Shown: positions 54,318 to 62,704 of the stretch, one piece after another
How the letters are laid out: each line of letters begins with the position of its first letter
How positions within the stretch are numbered: the first letter of the stretch is position 1
NCBI RefSeq assembly: GCF_900109085.1
Contig: NZ_FNYW01000005.1
Span: 1-64,000 of the forward strand
DNA: 64,000 nucleotides
Reading direction: 5' to 3'
Source of the DNA: Alkalibacterium gilvum
GTDB lineage: Bacteria; Bacillota; Bacilli; Lactobacillales; Carnobacteriaceae_A
The notes under the pieces: generated by a model
The model's input: the letters and a program-made list of their open reading frames with translations, nothing else
Told to the model about the DNA's origin: nothing
The model's database searches: none
Program-made: the position numbers and the translations under genes

Positions 54318-54421
54318 TAAAAAAGCACCAACCGCCGAGGCGATTAGTGCTTAAAAAGGAGTGATTAACCAACGCTTGGAGGAGCGTGGTCATCATAAAA
54401 TAAGTTGGTTGCTGTGGGTAT
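54318..54421 (-). ncRNA. Candidate small RNA ending at the intron insertion site
   Basis: On the minus strand a TATAAT (54428-54433) is followed by about 100 nt and ends in AGCACTAATCGCC/GGCGGTTGGTGCT plus TTTTTTAT. Both G-U pairs of that stem are wobble pairs only in minus-strand RNA; on the plus strand they would be C-A mismatches, which fixes the orientation. Upstream is AACCAAC...GTTGGTT enclosing ACGCT-CCTCCA-AGCGT, a hairpin presenting a CCUCC (anti-Shine-Dalgarno) loop. No convincing -35 or coding sequence was found. It is a candidate only. Confidence 0.45.
54319..54353 (-). terminator. Terminator used as the group IIC intron target
   Basis: 13-bp stem with a small loop and TTTTTTAT on the minus strand. 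The intron begins directly after the T tract. Confidence 0.8.
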
Positions 54422-54530
54422 ATCTTTATTATAGAAAATAACTTTGAATTATTTATGATGAATATATGATGAAACTTAGCTTTTTTGATATAGACATTAG
54501 ACGCAATAACTACTGCAAGAAAAAATAGCA

Positions 54531-54568
54531 TATAAAAAACCATCTTTTCCTCTAGAAAAGATGGTTTT
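54531..54568 (-). terminator. Terminator of the PfpI-family gene
   Basis: AAAACCATCTTTTC pairs perfectly with GAAAAGATGGTTTT; the minus-strand product continues TTTTTTAT. It lies about 240 nt after the pfpI stop, leaving a long 3-prime segment that includes the hairpin element at 54661. Confidence 0.75.
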
Positions 54569-54660
54569 GGGGATAAGACTAATGTCTAATTGTATGTTAT
54601 TCGAGAAAAACCATTCAATCCGGGGAGAAAGAACAATGGTCTCAAATAAATTTTCTTTTC

Positions 54661-54704
54661 ATAGATGATACAAATGTCTCGGGGGAGTCCTTTGTATCGT
54701 CTAT
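54661..54704. repeat. Unexplained hairpin element
   Basis: ATAGATGATACAAA pairs with TTTGTATCGTCTAT (one wobble) around a 16-nt loop TGTCTCGGGGGAGTCC. On the plus strand two GGGGAGAAA-type ribosome binding sites flank it. The first precedes a 10-codon frame MVSNKFSFHR whose stop falls at the hairpin base. The hairpin stem resembles the Trp-leader terminator stem (CATAGATACAA). The gap 54354-54810 contains this, the pfpI terminator and the sRNA candidate, and no ORF I can support. Confidence 0.5.
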
Positions 54705-54810
54705 TTGGGGAGAAAAGAAATGTGTACTATTTTCCACATTTTTATTCTACCAAATTAGATGATTTGAATCCTTAAAAATAACTAAGGATTATATCATGTT
54801 ATATTATAAT

Positions 54811-55326
54811 TTACTCACTTAGAGATTCAAGGATTGCCTTATTGAATGCAGGTAAATCATCTGGTGTACGACTAGAAATCAAACCAGACGTATCTTTAAC
54901 GACTTCTTTATCTATAAAGTTTGCGCCGGCATTCTTCAAATCAATGGCAACTTGGCTGACTGAAGTAATATCTTTCCCTTTAACGACTTGGGCATTAATT
55001 AATAATTGAGGCGCGTGGCAGATTGAAAAAATAGGCTTCTTACCTGCAAAGGCACGCACAAAGTCCAAGAAACGTTCGTCTTTACGTAGTTTGTCTGGGG
55101 AATAACCACCTGGAATCAATAAGGCATCATAATCATCTGGGGAAACATCGTCAATACCCTTATCAATAGTTACCGAGGCATTTCCTTTTTTACCTTCCAC
55201 AGTCTCATTGGCGTTGAAACCTATAGTTTCAACGGAATGCCCGTTTTTCACTAATACTTCATTAGGTGATGTGAATTCTACATCTTCGAATAAATGAGTC
55301 AATACTGCTGCAATTTTTTTAGCCAT
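54811..55326 (-). CDS. DJ-1/PfpI family protein
   Basis: 171 residues from the ATG giving MAKKIAAVLTHLFED, 10 nt after AAGGAGG. The nucleophile elbow is ICHAPQLLINA with the reactive Cys, and YDALLIPGGYSPDKLR carries the conserved PGG turn. This is the YraA/YfkM/PfpI class, described as protease, glyoxalase or deglycase-like stress proteins; the precise reaction is disputed in the family. It lies next to, but divergent from, methylglyoxal synthase, a suggestive pairing. Confidence 0.87.
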   Translation of the reverse strand: MAKKIAAVLTHLFEDVEFTSPNEVLVKNGHSVETIGFNANETVEGKKGNASVTIDKGIDDVSPDDYDALLIPGGYSPDKLRKDERFLDFVRAFAGKKPIFSICHAPQLLINAQVVKGKDITSVSQVAIDLKNAGANFIDKEVVKDTSGLISSRTPDDLPAFNKAILESLSE

Positions 55327-55508
55327 AGCTAAAAATCCTCCTTTAATCATTGTTACTTCAGTGTATCACCCGTAATTTTTTTAAACAAGCAAAACGATTT
55401 TTTCGATACTTTTATTTACTGTCAATAGTTATCATTAAAAGTTATTGAGAATTTGTGTTATAATTATCAAGGATAAACATTAAGTTTCTGTTTTGGGGGA
55501 GGTAAACT

Positions 55509-55931
55509 TTGAACATTGCATTGATCGCACATGATAAAAAGAAAGATGATATCGTTAAAATCGCTAAAGCATATCAACTGATCCTAGAAAAACATGAGTT
55601 GTATGCAACGGGGACTACAGGCAAGCGAATCATGGATGAAACAGGACTTGATCTTCATCGTTTTAAATCAGGCCCACTCGGAGGAGATCAACAAATTGGT
55701 GCCTATATTTCTGATAACAAGATGGACTTAGTGATTTTTTTGCGAGACCCATTAACGTCACAGGCACATGAGCCGGATATTTCTGCTTTACTACGCTTAT
55801 GTGATGTTTATGAGATTCCGTTAGCGACTAATATGGGATCAGCGGAAGTATTACTCCGTGGTCTGCAGGCTGGCTTTTATGGCTGGCGGGATATTACAAG
55901 AGGAACAGAACGTGAAAGTTTACATTTTTGA
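55509..55931 (+). CDS. mgsA: Methylglyoxal synthase
   Basis: 140 residues from a TTG start 8 nt after [28 protein letters not shown] and the phosphate/catalytic block [13 protein letters not shown] with the general-base Asp, then FLRDPL and ATNMGSAE, are all diagnostic. It converts dihydroxyacetone phosphate to methylglyoxal and phosphate. Such a bypass can relieve sugar-phosphate overload, plausible in a strain with several sugar uptake systems. A small membrane-protein gene follows 44 nt later. Confidence 0.93.
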   Translation: MNIALIAHDKKKDDIVKIAKAYQLILEKHELYATGTTGKRIMDETGLDLHRFKSGPLGGDQQIGAYISDNKMDLVIFLRDPLTSQAHEPDISALLRLCDVYEIPLATNMGSAEVLLRGLQAGFYGWRDITRGTERESLHF

Positions 55932-55975
55932 TGATAAGTACATTAGCTTAATGCTTTAAAAAGGAGCGAGCTATA

Positions 55976-56176
55976 TTGATTATTATCGGAATAGGTTTAA
56001 TTCTATACGGGTATTTTTCGTTTAAGTATTCCGACAGATGGGCGACGAATGCAAATAAGCACAAATCAGGAACGAGGTTTCCAGAATGGTTTTCTTTATT
56101 AATCAAGTCGGGAGCTGTACTGTTTATTATAACTGGAATATTATTAATCGTGTCTTACCTGTTAGTATTGAAATAA
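55976..56176 (+). CDS. Small two-helix membrane protein
   Basis: 66 residues from a TTG start 9 nt after AAAGGAG. Helices lie near 1-16 and 41-65, with a polar middle containing SDRWATNANKHKSGTRFPEW. No known family recognised. It lies between mgsA and ald on the same strand. Confidence 0.55.
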   Translation: MIIIGIGLILYGYFSFKYSDRWATNANKHKSGTRFPEWFSLLIKSGAVLFIITGILLIVSYLLVLK

Positions 56177-56200
56177 AATTTAGAGAGGATTTTGCAAATT

Positions 56201-57313
56201 ATGATTATCGGATTACCAAAAGAAATTAAAAACAATGAGTTTCGTGTCGCACTAACACCTTCTAACGTTCAACGACTAGTTGCAGCGGATAACGAGGTTA
56301 TTGTCGAGAAAAGCGCTGGAGAAGGCAGTGGCTTCACAGATACAGAGTATGCTGAAAGTGGCGCAAAATTAATCGATTCAGCTAAAGAAGTCTGGGATAG
56401 CGCTGATATGGTAATGAAAGTTAAAGAACCATTGAAAGCAGAGTACAAATATTTCCGTAAAGGACTTATTTTATTCACTTACCTTCACTTGTCAGCTGCA
56501 CCTGAATTAACTAAAGCATTAGTAGACAATGAAGTAACAGCTGTTGGTTATGAAACAGTAACAAAAGACGGCACACTACCACTCTTAACTCCAATGAGTG
56601 AAGTAGCTGGACGTATGGCTGTTCAACTAGGAGCTCACCACCTTGAGAAAAAACAAGGCGGTAAAGGGTTACTACTTGGGGGTGTACCTGGAGTTGAACG
56701 TGGTACAGTAACCATCGTAGGCGGTGGCGTTGTTGGTGAAAACGCAGCGCGTATGGCTGTTGGTATGCGTGCCAATGTTAATATTTTGGAATTGAATCCA
56801 GATCGTATGCGTGAATTAATTCGTATGTTTGGTAGTGATGTTCAGACACTAGCATCTACACCATCTAACATTGAAAAAGCAGTGAAAGAATCAGACTTAG
56901 TTATTGGTTCGGTATTGATTCCAGGACGTAAAGCGCCTAAATTAGTTACTGAAGAAATGATTAAATCTATGGAAAAAGGCTCTGTTATTGTTGATATTGC
57001 AGTTGACCAAGGCGGAAACTTTGAAACACTTAATGAAGCAACGACTCATGATGAACCAACATTCATTAAACATGGTGTCGTACATTACGGTGTAGCAAAT
57101 ATTCCAGGTGCTGTTCCAAGAACTGCAACACTTGCTTTAACAAATGACACTATCTTGTATGCATTGCAACTAGCTAACAAAGGCGTAATGGAAGCGATGA
57201 AGGCTAATGAAGGCCTAGCTGCAGGTATGAATGTCTATAAAGGTAAAGTGACTAACAAAGCAGTAGCTAACGATTTAGATTATGAATACAACGAATTATC
57301 TTCACTTATCTAA
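56201..57313 (+). CDS. ald: Alanine dehydrogenase
   Basis: 370 residues, the usual length. I chose the ATG giving [20 protein letters not shown] because this is the canonical Ald start and AGAGGA precedes it. Substrate-site residues lie in [14 protein letters not shown] (catalytic Lys) and [10 protein letters not shown] (His). NAD binding is [19 protein letters not shown], and the C-terminal [16 protein letters not shown] is typical. It interconverts L-alanine and pyruvate plus ammonia with NAD. Confidence 0.95.
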   Translation: MIIGLPKEIKNNEFRVALTPSNVQRLVAADNEVIVEKSAGEGSGFTDTEYAESGAKLIDSAKEVWDSADMVMKVKEPLKAEYKYFRKGLILFTYLHLSAAPELTKALVDNEVTAVGYETVTKDGTLPLLTPMSEVAGRMAVQLGAHHLEKKQGGKGLLLGGVPGVERGTVTIVGGGVVGENAARMAVGMRANVNILELNPDRMRELIRMFGSDVQTLASTPSNIEKAVKESDLVIGSVLIPGRKAPKLVTEEMIKSMEKGSVIVDIAVDQGGNFETLNEATTHDEPTFIKHGVVHYGVANIPGAVPRTATLALTNDTILYALQLANKGVMEAMKANEGLAAGMNVYKGKVTNKAVANDLDYEYNELSSLI

Positions 57314-57328
57314 GCAAATAAATAAACA

Positions 57329-57370
57329 AAAAAGACAGAACGCAAAGCTACTTTGCGTTCTGTCTTTTAA
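57329..57370. terminator. Bidirectional terminator
   Basis: AAAAGACAGAACGCAAAG pairs perfectly with CTTTGCGTTCTGTCTTTT around a short loop. It lies between ald and the convergent DUF378 gene. Confidence 0.92.
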
Positions 57371-57378
57371 TTTATATA

Positions 57379-57600
57379 CTACCTGTCTTTCAGTCGACTA
57401 CCGCCTCTTGGAGTGAAAGAATAGTATTTGAAACACCATAAAGCACTCAATCCGATTAAAATATAAATGATGCGCACGCCCCATTGATCTAATTCGCCGA
57501 GCAAGGTTTCCACTATATTAAATTGAAATAATCCAATAAGTAAAAGGTGTATGCCTCCAAATATGAGTAGAGTAAGTGCTGTGCGGTCTATTATTTTCAC
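57379..57600 (-). CDS. DUF378 family membrane protein
   Basis: 73 residues with two helices (about 7-30 and 42-62). ALTLLIFGGIHLLLIGLF and GVRIIYILIGLSALWCF correspond to the DUF378 (YuzA-like) pattern. The C-terminus is basic. Unknown function. Two ribosome binding site candidates (AAAGGAGG) lie before the ATG. Confidence 0.8.
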   Translation of the reverse strand: MKIIDRTALTLLIFGGIHLLLIGLFQFNIVETLLGELDQWGVRIIYILIGLSALWCFKYYSFTPRGGSRLKDR

Positions 57601-57833
57601 TATAGGTCCTCCTTTTTATTAACTTCTATACTTATCATACGGAATTTAAACAAAAAAGTCGATTGTTTCTTATTAGAAATATTAATTATAAATCAAATCT
57701 ATTCAATAGAAAATTTTAATTGGGTATTACGGGTCACAAACCCGCGTATGGTATACTAAAAGAAAATGGAGTATATAACCAGAAAATAAGAAACATTAGT
57801 CATGTGATATGTATAATATGGGGGGGGATAACC

Positions 57834-59504
57834 ATGTCTAAAAAAGATATCGAAATAGCGCAAGCAGCTCAAATGCTGCCAATCGAAGAAATAGCTGGAA
57901 AACTATCGCTTGATGCGGAAAAACTTGATCATTACGGCAAGTATAAAGCTAAAGTCGATTTTAGTGCCTTACATAATAACGAGAATAATAATGGAAAACT
58001 GGTCTTAATGACGGCTATTAATCCAACGCCAGCGGGGGAAGGAAAAACGACAACGTCAGTAGGGCTGGGGGATGCCCTTCAGAAAATAGGTAAAAAGACA
58101 TCCCTTGCTTTACGCGAACCTTCTTTAGGCCCTGTATTTGGTGTTAAAGGTGGTGCAGCTGGCGGAGGCTATGCTCAAGTTATACCCATGGAAGATTTAA
58201 ATCTTCACTTTACCGGAGATATTCACGCCATTGGTGCGGCTAATAATCTTGTTGCCGCAATGATTGACAATCATATTTACCATGGAAATGAATTGAATAT
58301 CGATCCCAGACGTATTACTTGGCGTCGAGCGATGGACATGAATGATCGCCAGCTACGCTCAATCGTTAGTGGAATTGGTGCGCGCTCAAATGGCATGCCA
58401 AGAGAGGGCGGATTTGATATAACCGTGGCATCAGAAATTATGGCTGTTTTGTGTTTATCCCATAGTTTAGATGAGATGAAAGAAAGACTAAGTCAATGTT
58501 TGATTGCTTATACATTTAATAATGCTCCCGTAAAAATGGGCGATTTAAACGCACAGGGTGCTGCAACAGCTGTTTTAAAAGATGCTTTGAAACCTAATTT
58601 AGTTCAAACACTTGAACATACCCCTGTATTTATTCATGGTGGCCCCTTTGCTAATATTGCTCATGGCTGCAACAGTTTGCTCGCAACTAAAATGGCTCTC
58701 AAACACGCTGATTATGTTGTAACAGAAGCTGGGTTTGGAGCAGATTTAGGAGCTGAGAAATTTATTGATATCAAATGCCGTCTGGGGGATGTTCAACCTG
58801 ATGCTGTTGTTATCGTTGCCACACTACGCGCTTTGAAAATGCATGGTGGTGTTAAGAAAACGGATCTAGAGGAAGAAAATATAGATGCTTTAAAAGCTGG
58901 ACTGCCTAATCTTTTGAAACATATCGAAAATATTCAAACGACTTTCAACCTACCGGCAGTCGTTGCTATCAACGCATTTCCTGCTGATACACAGAAAGAA
59001 TTGGATATATTGAAAGAAGCAATCCAAGCGACTGGAAGTAAGAGCGTACAATCCAACGTCTGGGCTAATGGTGGCAAAGGAGGCGTTGAGTTGGCTGAAG
59101 AAGTAGTGAAACTGTGTGAGCAGAACACAGAAATGGCGTTTGCTTATGAGTTAACTGATAGCATTGAAACAAAAGTAGATAAAATTGTTCAATCCGTATA
59201 CGGAGGCGAAGGTACTGAGTGGAGTGTGACCGCTAGACGTACGGCAAGACGTTTGACCAAATTGGGCTATGATAACCTACCCATTTGCATGGCCAAAACG
59301 CAGTATTCCTTGTCTGATGATGCGAAAGCACTCGGCAGGCCAAAAGATTTCATAGTTAATGTTCGTGATTTATCTGTTTCTGCGGGCGCAGGATTTATTG
59401 TTGTTCTGACAGGGAATATTATGCGGATGCCTGGCCTCCCTAAAACACCTTCTGCAGAGGGTGTAGATGTGGACAACCATGGGAAAATCACAGGATTATT
59501 TTAA
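57834..59504 (+). CDS. fhs: Formate-tetrahydrofolate ligase
   Basis: 556 residues from the ATG giving [13 protein letters not shown], after a GGGGGGG tract; an upstream in-frame extension is rejected because it crosses the promoter region. The ATP site [17 protein letters not shown], then [20 protein letters not shown] and [15 protein letters not shown], are diagnostic. It makes 10-formyl-THF from formate, THF and ATP. It heads a folate operon. A short inverted repeat CGGGT-CACAA-ACCCG at 57730-57744 just before TATACT (57752) may mark a regulated promoter. Confidence 0.95.
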   Translation: MSKKDIEIAQAAQMLPIEEIAGKLSLDAEKLDHYGKYKAKVDFSALHNNENNNGKLVLMTAINPTPAGEGKTTTSVGLGDALQKIGKKTSLALREPSLGPVFGVKGGAAGGGYAQVIPMEDLNLHFTGDIHAIGAANNLVAAMIDNHIYHGNELNIDPRRITWRRAMDMNDRQLRSIVSGIGARSNGMPREGGFDITVASEIMAVLCLSHSLDEMKERLSQCLIAYTFNNAPVKMGDLNAQGAATAVLKDALKPNLVQTLEHTPVFIHGGPFANIAHGCNSLLATKMALKHADYVVTEAGFGADLGAEKFIDIKCRLGDVQPDAVVIVATLRALKMHGGVKKTDLEEENIDALKAGLPNLLKHIENIQTTFNLPAVVAINAFPADTQKELDILKEAIQATGSKSVQSNVWANGGKGGVELAEEVVKLCEQNTEMAFAYELTDSIETKVDKIVQSVYGGEGTEWSVTARRTARRLTKLGYDNLPICMAKTQYSLSDDAKALGRPKDFIVNVRDLSVSAGAGFIVVLTGNIMRMPGLPKTPSAEGVDVDNHGKITGLF

Positions 59505-59516
59505 GGAGCGAATGCA

Positions 59517-60176
59517 ATGGAAGACGAAACGATCTCAGCTTATTTGACTGAACTGGGGGCTAAGGATGGGAGCTATGGTGGTGGCAGTACTGCTGCTTAT
59601 ATGGGCGCGATGAGTGCCTCCCTTGTACGAAAAGTAATTGATATTCAAAAAGATAAAAGTCGTTATTTAGAGAATGAAAATGAAATGAAAGAACTTTTGA
59701 AAGAGTCAGAATATATAATGAAAAGATTTGAAACACTTGCAAAATCTGATACCGTGGCCTTTGAGCCCGTACTTAAGGCGTATAAACTTCCTAATGAAAC
59801 CTCAGAAGATAAATATACTAGGAAAGATGCAATAGAGAGGGCTTTGCAAGGCGCTACACAGCCGCCACAAGACATAATAGAAGAAGGCCTTAAACTTATA
59901 CGTATGTTGAAAAAACTAATCGCCTTCCGTATGAAGGGGACAATCATGAATGATCTGATGGTAGCGACGCTAATTATGGACAGCGTTTTAGAAGCAGCTG
60001 TCTTAAATATAACCATTAACACCAAAATGATGAAAGATAAAACAGTGAAGAGCCAATTAGATAAAGAAGCAAAAAAAAGCTTGGCCAAGGGAAAAATCGA
60101 ATTGACTGCACTATCCGAATCAATCAGATACTTTCTTGAATATAATGAGTGGCCAGATTTTGTAATAGGAGAATAG
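59517..60176 (+). CDS. fchA: Methenyl-tetrahydrofolate cyclohydrolase (FchA, cyclodeaminase fold)
   Basis: 219 residues, all alpha. YGGGSTAAYMGAMSASLVRKV near the N-terminus is the hallmark of the formiminotransferase-cyclodeaminase/FchA family, followed by ATQPPQDIIEEGLKLI and NDLMVATLIMDSVLEAAVLN. It would interconvert 5,10-methenyl- and 10-formyl-THF. It lies 12 nt after fhs and 2 nt before folD, whose product normally has the same activity. A formimino-THF cyclodeaminase role is the alternative. Confidence 0.88.
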   Translation: MEDETISAYLTELGAKDGSYGGGSTAAYMGAMSASLVRKVIDIQKDKSRYLENENEMKELLKESEYIMKRFETLAKSDTVAFEPVLKAYKLPNETSEDKYTRKDAIERALQGATQPPQDIIEEGLKLIRMLKKLIAFRMKGTIMNDLMVATLIMDSVLEAAVLNITINTKMMKDKTVKSQLDKEAKKSLAKGKIELTALSESIRYFLEYNEWPDFVIGE

Positions 60177-60178
60177 AC

Positions 60179-61030
60179 ATGGCAATTGAATTAAAAGGAA
60201 GACCTGTAGCAGAAAAATTATTAAAACATACATCTCAAACGATCAATGATTTGAAAAAAATCGACTGCCTTACTACATTAGCTATCGTTCGAGTGGGGAG
60301 TGAACACGCCTCTGTTTCTTATGAAAATGCAGCAATAAAAACAATGCAACGTGTGGGGATTGCTGTAAAATCAATTATTTTTGAAGAAACAATTAAACAA
60401 GAAGCAGTGATACATGCGATTCATGAGTTGAATAAGAATGAAAAAATACATGGTATTCTTGTTCTGCAACCTTTACCTGAGACATTATCTAGACATGAAG
60501 TTGTACGTAGTATAGATCCAAGTAAAGATATTGACGGCTCCACACCTGAAAACATGGGACGTGTAGTTGAAAATGAAAAAAATATATTAGCACCCAGTAC
60601 GCCTCAAGCAGTGATGGCTTTACTAGAGTATTATGATATCTCTCTTGAAGGAAAAGATGTCTGTGTAATCGGAAGTAGCCCGGTCGTGGGAAAACCGTTA
60701 ACACTCATGCTTTTAAACAAGGAAGCAACCGTAAGTAATCTGCATATCAAAACAAAGAACACCAAGCGCTATACAAAAAAGGCAGATATTGTTATTTCTG
60801 CAACTGGAGTAGTGGAGCTGTTGAAAGCTGAGGATATTAAAGATGGAGCTATTGTTATTGATGTTGGCTTTGGGTATAAAGAAGGGAAACCGGTTGGTGA
60901 TGTAAAGTATCAAGAGGTAGCCGAAAAAGCTTATGCTATAACACCTGTTCCTGGAGGCGTAGGTGTTATCACTACAGCAGTTTTAGCATCTCAAGTAGCC
61001 CAAACTTCTTGGCGCCAATGTTCAGAATAA
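60179..61030 (+). CDS. folD: Methylene-THF dehydrogenase/methenyl-THF cyclohydrolase
   Basis: 283 residues from the ATG giving MAIELKGRPVAEKLL, with AGGAGA before it inside the end of fchA. Catalytic Tyr and Lys lie in VSYENAAIKTMQRVGI. ILVLQPLPE, SKDIDGSTPENMGR, the cofactor site VIGSSPVVGKPLTLML and PVPGGVGVITTAVLA complete the FolD pattern. It interconverts methylene-, methenyl- and formyl-THF. The segment LQPLPE replaces the usual VQLPLP, a mild divergence. Confidence 0.93.
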   Translation: MAIELKGRPVAEKLLKHTSQTINDLKKIDCLTTLAIVRVGSEHASVSYENAAIKTMQRVGIAVKSIIFEETIKQEAVIHAIHELNKNEKIHGILVLQPLPETLSRHEVVRSIDPSKDIDGSTPENMGRVVENEKNILAPSTPQAVMALLEYYDISLEGKDVCVIGSSPVVGKPLTLMLLNKEATVSNLHIKTKNTKRYTKKADIVISATGVVELLKAEDIKDGAIVIDVGFGYKEGKPVGDVKYQEVAEKAYAITPVPGGVGVITTAVLASQVAQTSWRQCSE

Positions 61031-61055
61031 TACAGAAAGAAAAGGGGTAAATCAC

Positions 61056-61625
61056 ATGGGGAAAAATGAATTACGTAAAGGTATGCTTATTTCCTTGGAC
61101 AAAATAGGTAGAGTTGAGAGAAAAAAGACTGAGAAAATGATGCAAGCGAATCTGTTTACATCCACTTTATGGGGAAAAGCTGAGATGGTAGGAATTACAC
61201 TATCTATAAATAAAGAATGGGATACCAGAGCAATCATCAAGCAGGCTTGGATGGAAGGGAAAAAAGTATGTATCCCCAAATCGATTCATAAAAGTCGCGC
61301 CCTTCATTTTTATGAAATAATATCCTTCCAACAAGTTGAAAAAGGCTACTTCGATTTGTTGGAGCCTGTTGTAAGTGAAACAAGACGTGTAGATAACTCT
61401 GAAATTGATTTAATGATTGTTCCTGGTCTTGCTTTCACCAGACAAGGTTACCGTATTGGTTTTGGTGGAGGCTATTATGATCGATTTCTTAAGGATTTCA
61501 AGCATACGACGGTTTCTCTTTTACATTCAAATCAACTTGTGAAGTCGTTCCCTATTGAAACTTTTGATATGCCAGTCCAGTATCTTGTTACAGAAAAAGG
61601 GCTGATGCAGGCTGAAGGAGAGTAA
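61056..61625 (+). CDS. fau: 5-formyltetrahydrofolate cyclo-ligase
   Basis: 189 residues. The N-terminal KNELRKGML start and the C-terminal block GYRIGFGGGYYDRFL are typical of MTHFS (YgfA/Fau). VPGLAFTRQ precedes it, as usual. It converts 5-formyl-THF to methenyl-THF using ATP, returning it to the active folate pool. It ends the one-carbon operon. AAAGGGG lies before the ATG. Confidence 0.93.
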   Translation: MGKNELRKGMLISLDKIGRVERKKTEKMMQANLFTSTLWGKAEMVGITLSINKEWDTRAIIKQAWMEGKKVCIPKSIHKSRALHFYEIISFQQVEKGYFDLLEPVVSETRRVDNSEIDLMIVPGLAFTRQGYRIGFGGGYYDRFLKDFKHTTVSLLHSNQLVKSFPIETFDMPVQYLVTEKGLMQAEGE

Positions 61626-61637
61626 GTTGCTTTCTCC

Positions 61638-61666
61638 TTGTAACCAATCCGCATCCACTCTATAAT
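61638..61666 (+). promoter_or_regulatory. Promoter of the folT riboswitch unit
   Basis: TTGTAA, 17-nt spacer, TATAAT. The predicted start (about 61673) lies just before the riboswitch. Confidence 0.75.
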
Positions 61667-61680
61667 TATGATAGAAGAAA

Positions 61681-61773
61681 GAGTAAGAGAAAAACGTTAA
61701 GTGCTAAGTGGATGGGATGTTGCCACTAGACGAAAAAACGGTTGTTTTGCGATTTTTCTCTGCATCCGCTTTA
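61681..61773 (+). ncRNA. Tetrahydrofolate riboswitch (folT motif)
   Basis: The conserved pieces appear in order: GAGAAAAACGTTAAGTG, GGATGGGATGTTGCCAC, a variable hairpin with CGAAAAAACGG, then GCGATTTTTCTC and GCATCCGCTT. GGATG and CATCC form the closing helices, and GAGAAAAA with TTTTTCTC an inner stem. The arrangement matches the THF class I (folT) riboswitch and it precedes a FolT-like transporter gene. The likely output is translational: ACTCTTTAATTT (61798-61809) can pair with the AAATTAAAGG of the ribosome binding site (61880-61889). Confidence 0.88.
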
Positions 61774-61901
61774 AAACTAAATAGTTTTTTGGCGAGGACT
61801 CTTTAATTTGACTCCCTATATTCCTGGATAGGCAGTCCAATTACCTTTCGCAGTAAATTTATCTATTGTGAGAGTATAGAAATTAAAGGAGATCTTCGGA
61901 T

Positions 61902-62465
61902 ATGAATAAAAGACCGAATAAATCAGATGGAAAAGGATTTAAATGGAATTTAAATACAAAGGGATTAGCCATTGTTGGAATTTTAATGGCTATGGCGATT
62001 GCTTTAGGTCGAATTGGTATAACAACGCCTGTCGTTCGTATAACATTCTCCTTTCTCCCTAACGCACTTATTGGGATACTATTTGGCCCGTTTGTAGCTG
62101 GGATTGCTGCGGCTCTGGGGGATCTCTTAGGCTTTATTATAGGTGGAGGTGTAGGTGGCTTTTTCCCCGGCTTTACGTTATCAGCCTTTTTAAGTGGTGT
62201 GTTTTATGGATTGTTTTTACACAAAAAGAATATTACAAAAAAACGTGTTCTTCTTGCTGTTGCGTTCAATACATTATTTGTTAATTTGACTTTAAATACT
62301 CTATGGATTTATATTTTAACGGAAAATCCCATTGCTATTATATTGCCACCGCGCATACTTCAAAATGCGGTGATGTCAGTAGTACGCTTTTTGAGTATCT
62401 GGTTTATTATTAATAATAAACAGCTCCGGCGTGTATATATGAAGTACTCAACGGCAAAAAAATAA
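61902..62465 (+). CDS. folT: ECF transporter substrate-specific subunit for folate (FolT)
   Basis: 187 residues with six helices. The basic N-terminus is followed by LAIVGILMAMAIALGRIGI, then ALIGILFGPFVAGIAAALGD and GGGVGGFFPGFTLSAFLSG, as in FolT S-components. It binds folate in the membrane and needs the shared EcfA/EcfA'/EcfT module encoded elsewhere. The upstream THF riboswitch directly supports folate as ligand. AAAGGAG lies 10 nt before the ATG. Confidence 0.93.
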   Translation: MNKRPNKSDGKGFKWNLNTKGLAIVGILMAMAIALGRIGITTPVVRITFSFLPNALIGILFGPFVAGIAAALGDLLGFIIGGGVGGFFPGFTLSAFLSGVFYGLFLHKKNITKKRVLLAVAFNTLFVNLTLNTLWIYILTENPIAIILPPRILQNAVMSVVRFLSIWFIINNKQLRRVYMKYSTAKK

Positions 62466-62478
62466 TGACTATAATCGG

Positions 62479-62514
62479 AAATAGGCTAGACATTTGTCTA
62501 GTCTATTTATTTTT
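62479..62514 (+). terminator. Terminator after folT
   Basis: AAATAGGCTAGACA pairs with TGTCTAGTCTATTT (one wobble), followed by ATTTTTGGG. Confidence 0.85.
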
Positions 62515-62529
62515 GGGATTAAATGAAAC

Positions 62530-62551
62530 GCTTAGGTGTGTTCACCTAAGC
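62530..62551. repeat. Perfect 9-bp hairpin next to the 51-bp repeats
   Basis: GCTTAGGTG, loop TGTT, CACCTAAGC. It precedes the short repeat pair by about 10 nt. Role unknown. Confidence 0.5.
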
Positions 62552-62561
62552 AAAACCTAGA

Positions 62562-62655
62562 TTAGTACCGACATCAGCCAACTCAAACAAAATAAACGTT
62601 GAGTAGTTTGAAGTAGTGCGTATATCATCCAACTCAAACAAAATAAACGTTGAGT
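62562..62655. repeat. Two divergent copies of the 51-bp repeat family
   Basis: The two units repeat with the same 51-nt spacing as the array at 48.4 kb and share CATCAGCCAACTCAA or CATCCAACTCAA and GTTGAGTAGTTTGAAGTAG. The middle is different (ACAAAATAAACG), but ACTCAA and TTGAGT again flank it, so the inverted repeat is kept while the loop differs. Confidence 0.7.
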
Positions 62656-62667
62656 TAGTATACATAT

Positions 62668-62698
62668 AAAAGGAACCTCTATACAAGAGGTTCCTTTT
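62668..62698. terminator. Bidirectional terminator
   Basis: AAAAGGAACCTCT pairs perfectly with AGAGGTTCCTTTT. It ends the minus-strand yolD-polymerase unit. Confidence 0.85.
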
Positions 62699-62704
62699 AC
62701 TGAT

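Noticed and set aside
54295-54543. 82-codon hydrophobic frame on the minus strand (possible toxin)
   Set aside because: Its start lies in the pfpI terminator, it continues through the sRNA-type terminator and into the group II intron, and no family matches.
57721-57760. THF riboswitch before fhs
   Set aside because: Only a 5-bp inverted repeat (CGGGT/ACCCG) is present; none of the THF aptamer blocks found before folT occur here.
57720-57833. N-terminal extension of formate-THF ligase
   Set aside because: It spans the promoter region, lacks a ribosome binding site and is not part of the family.
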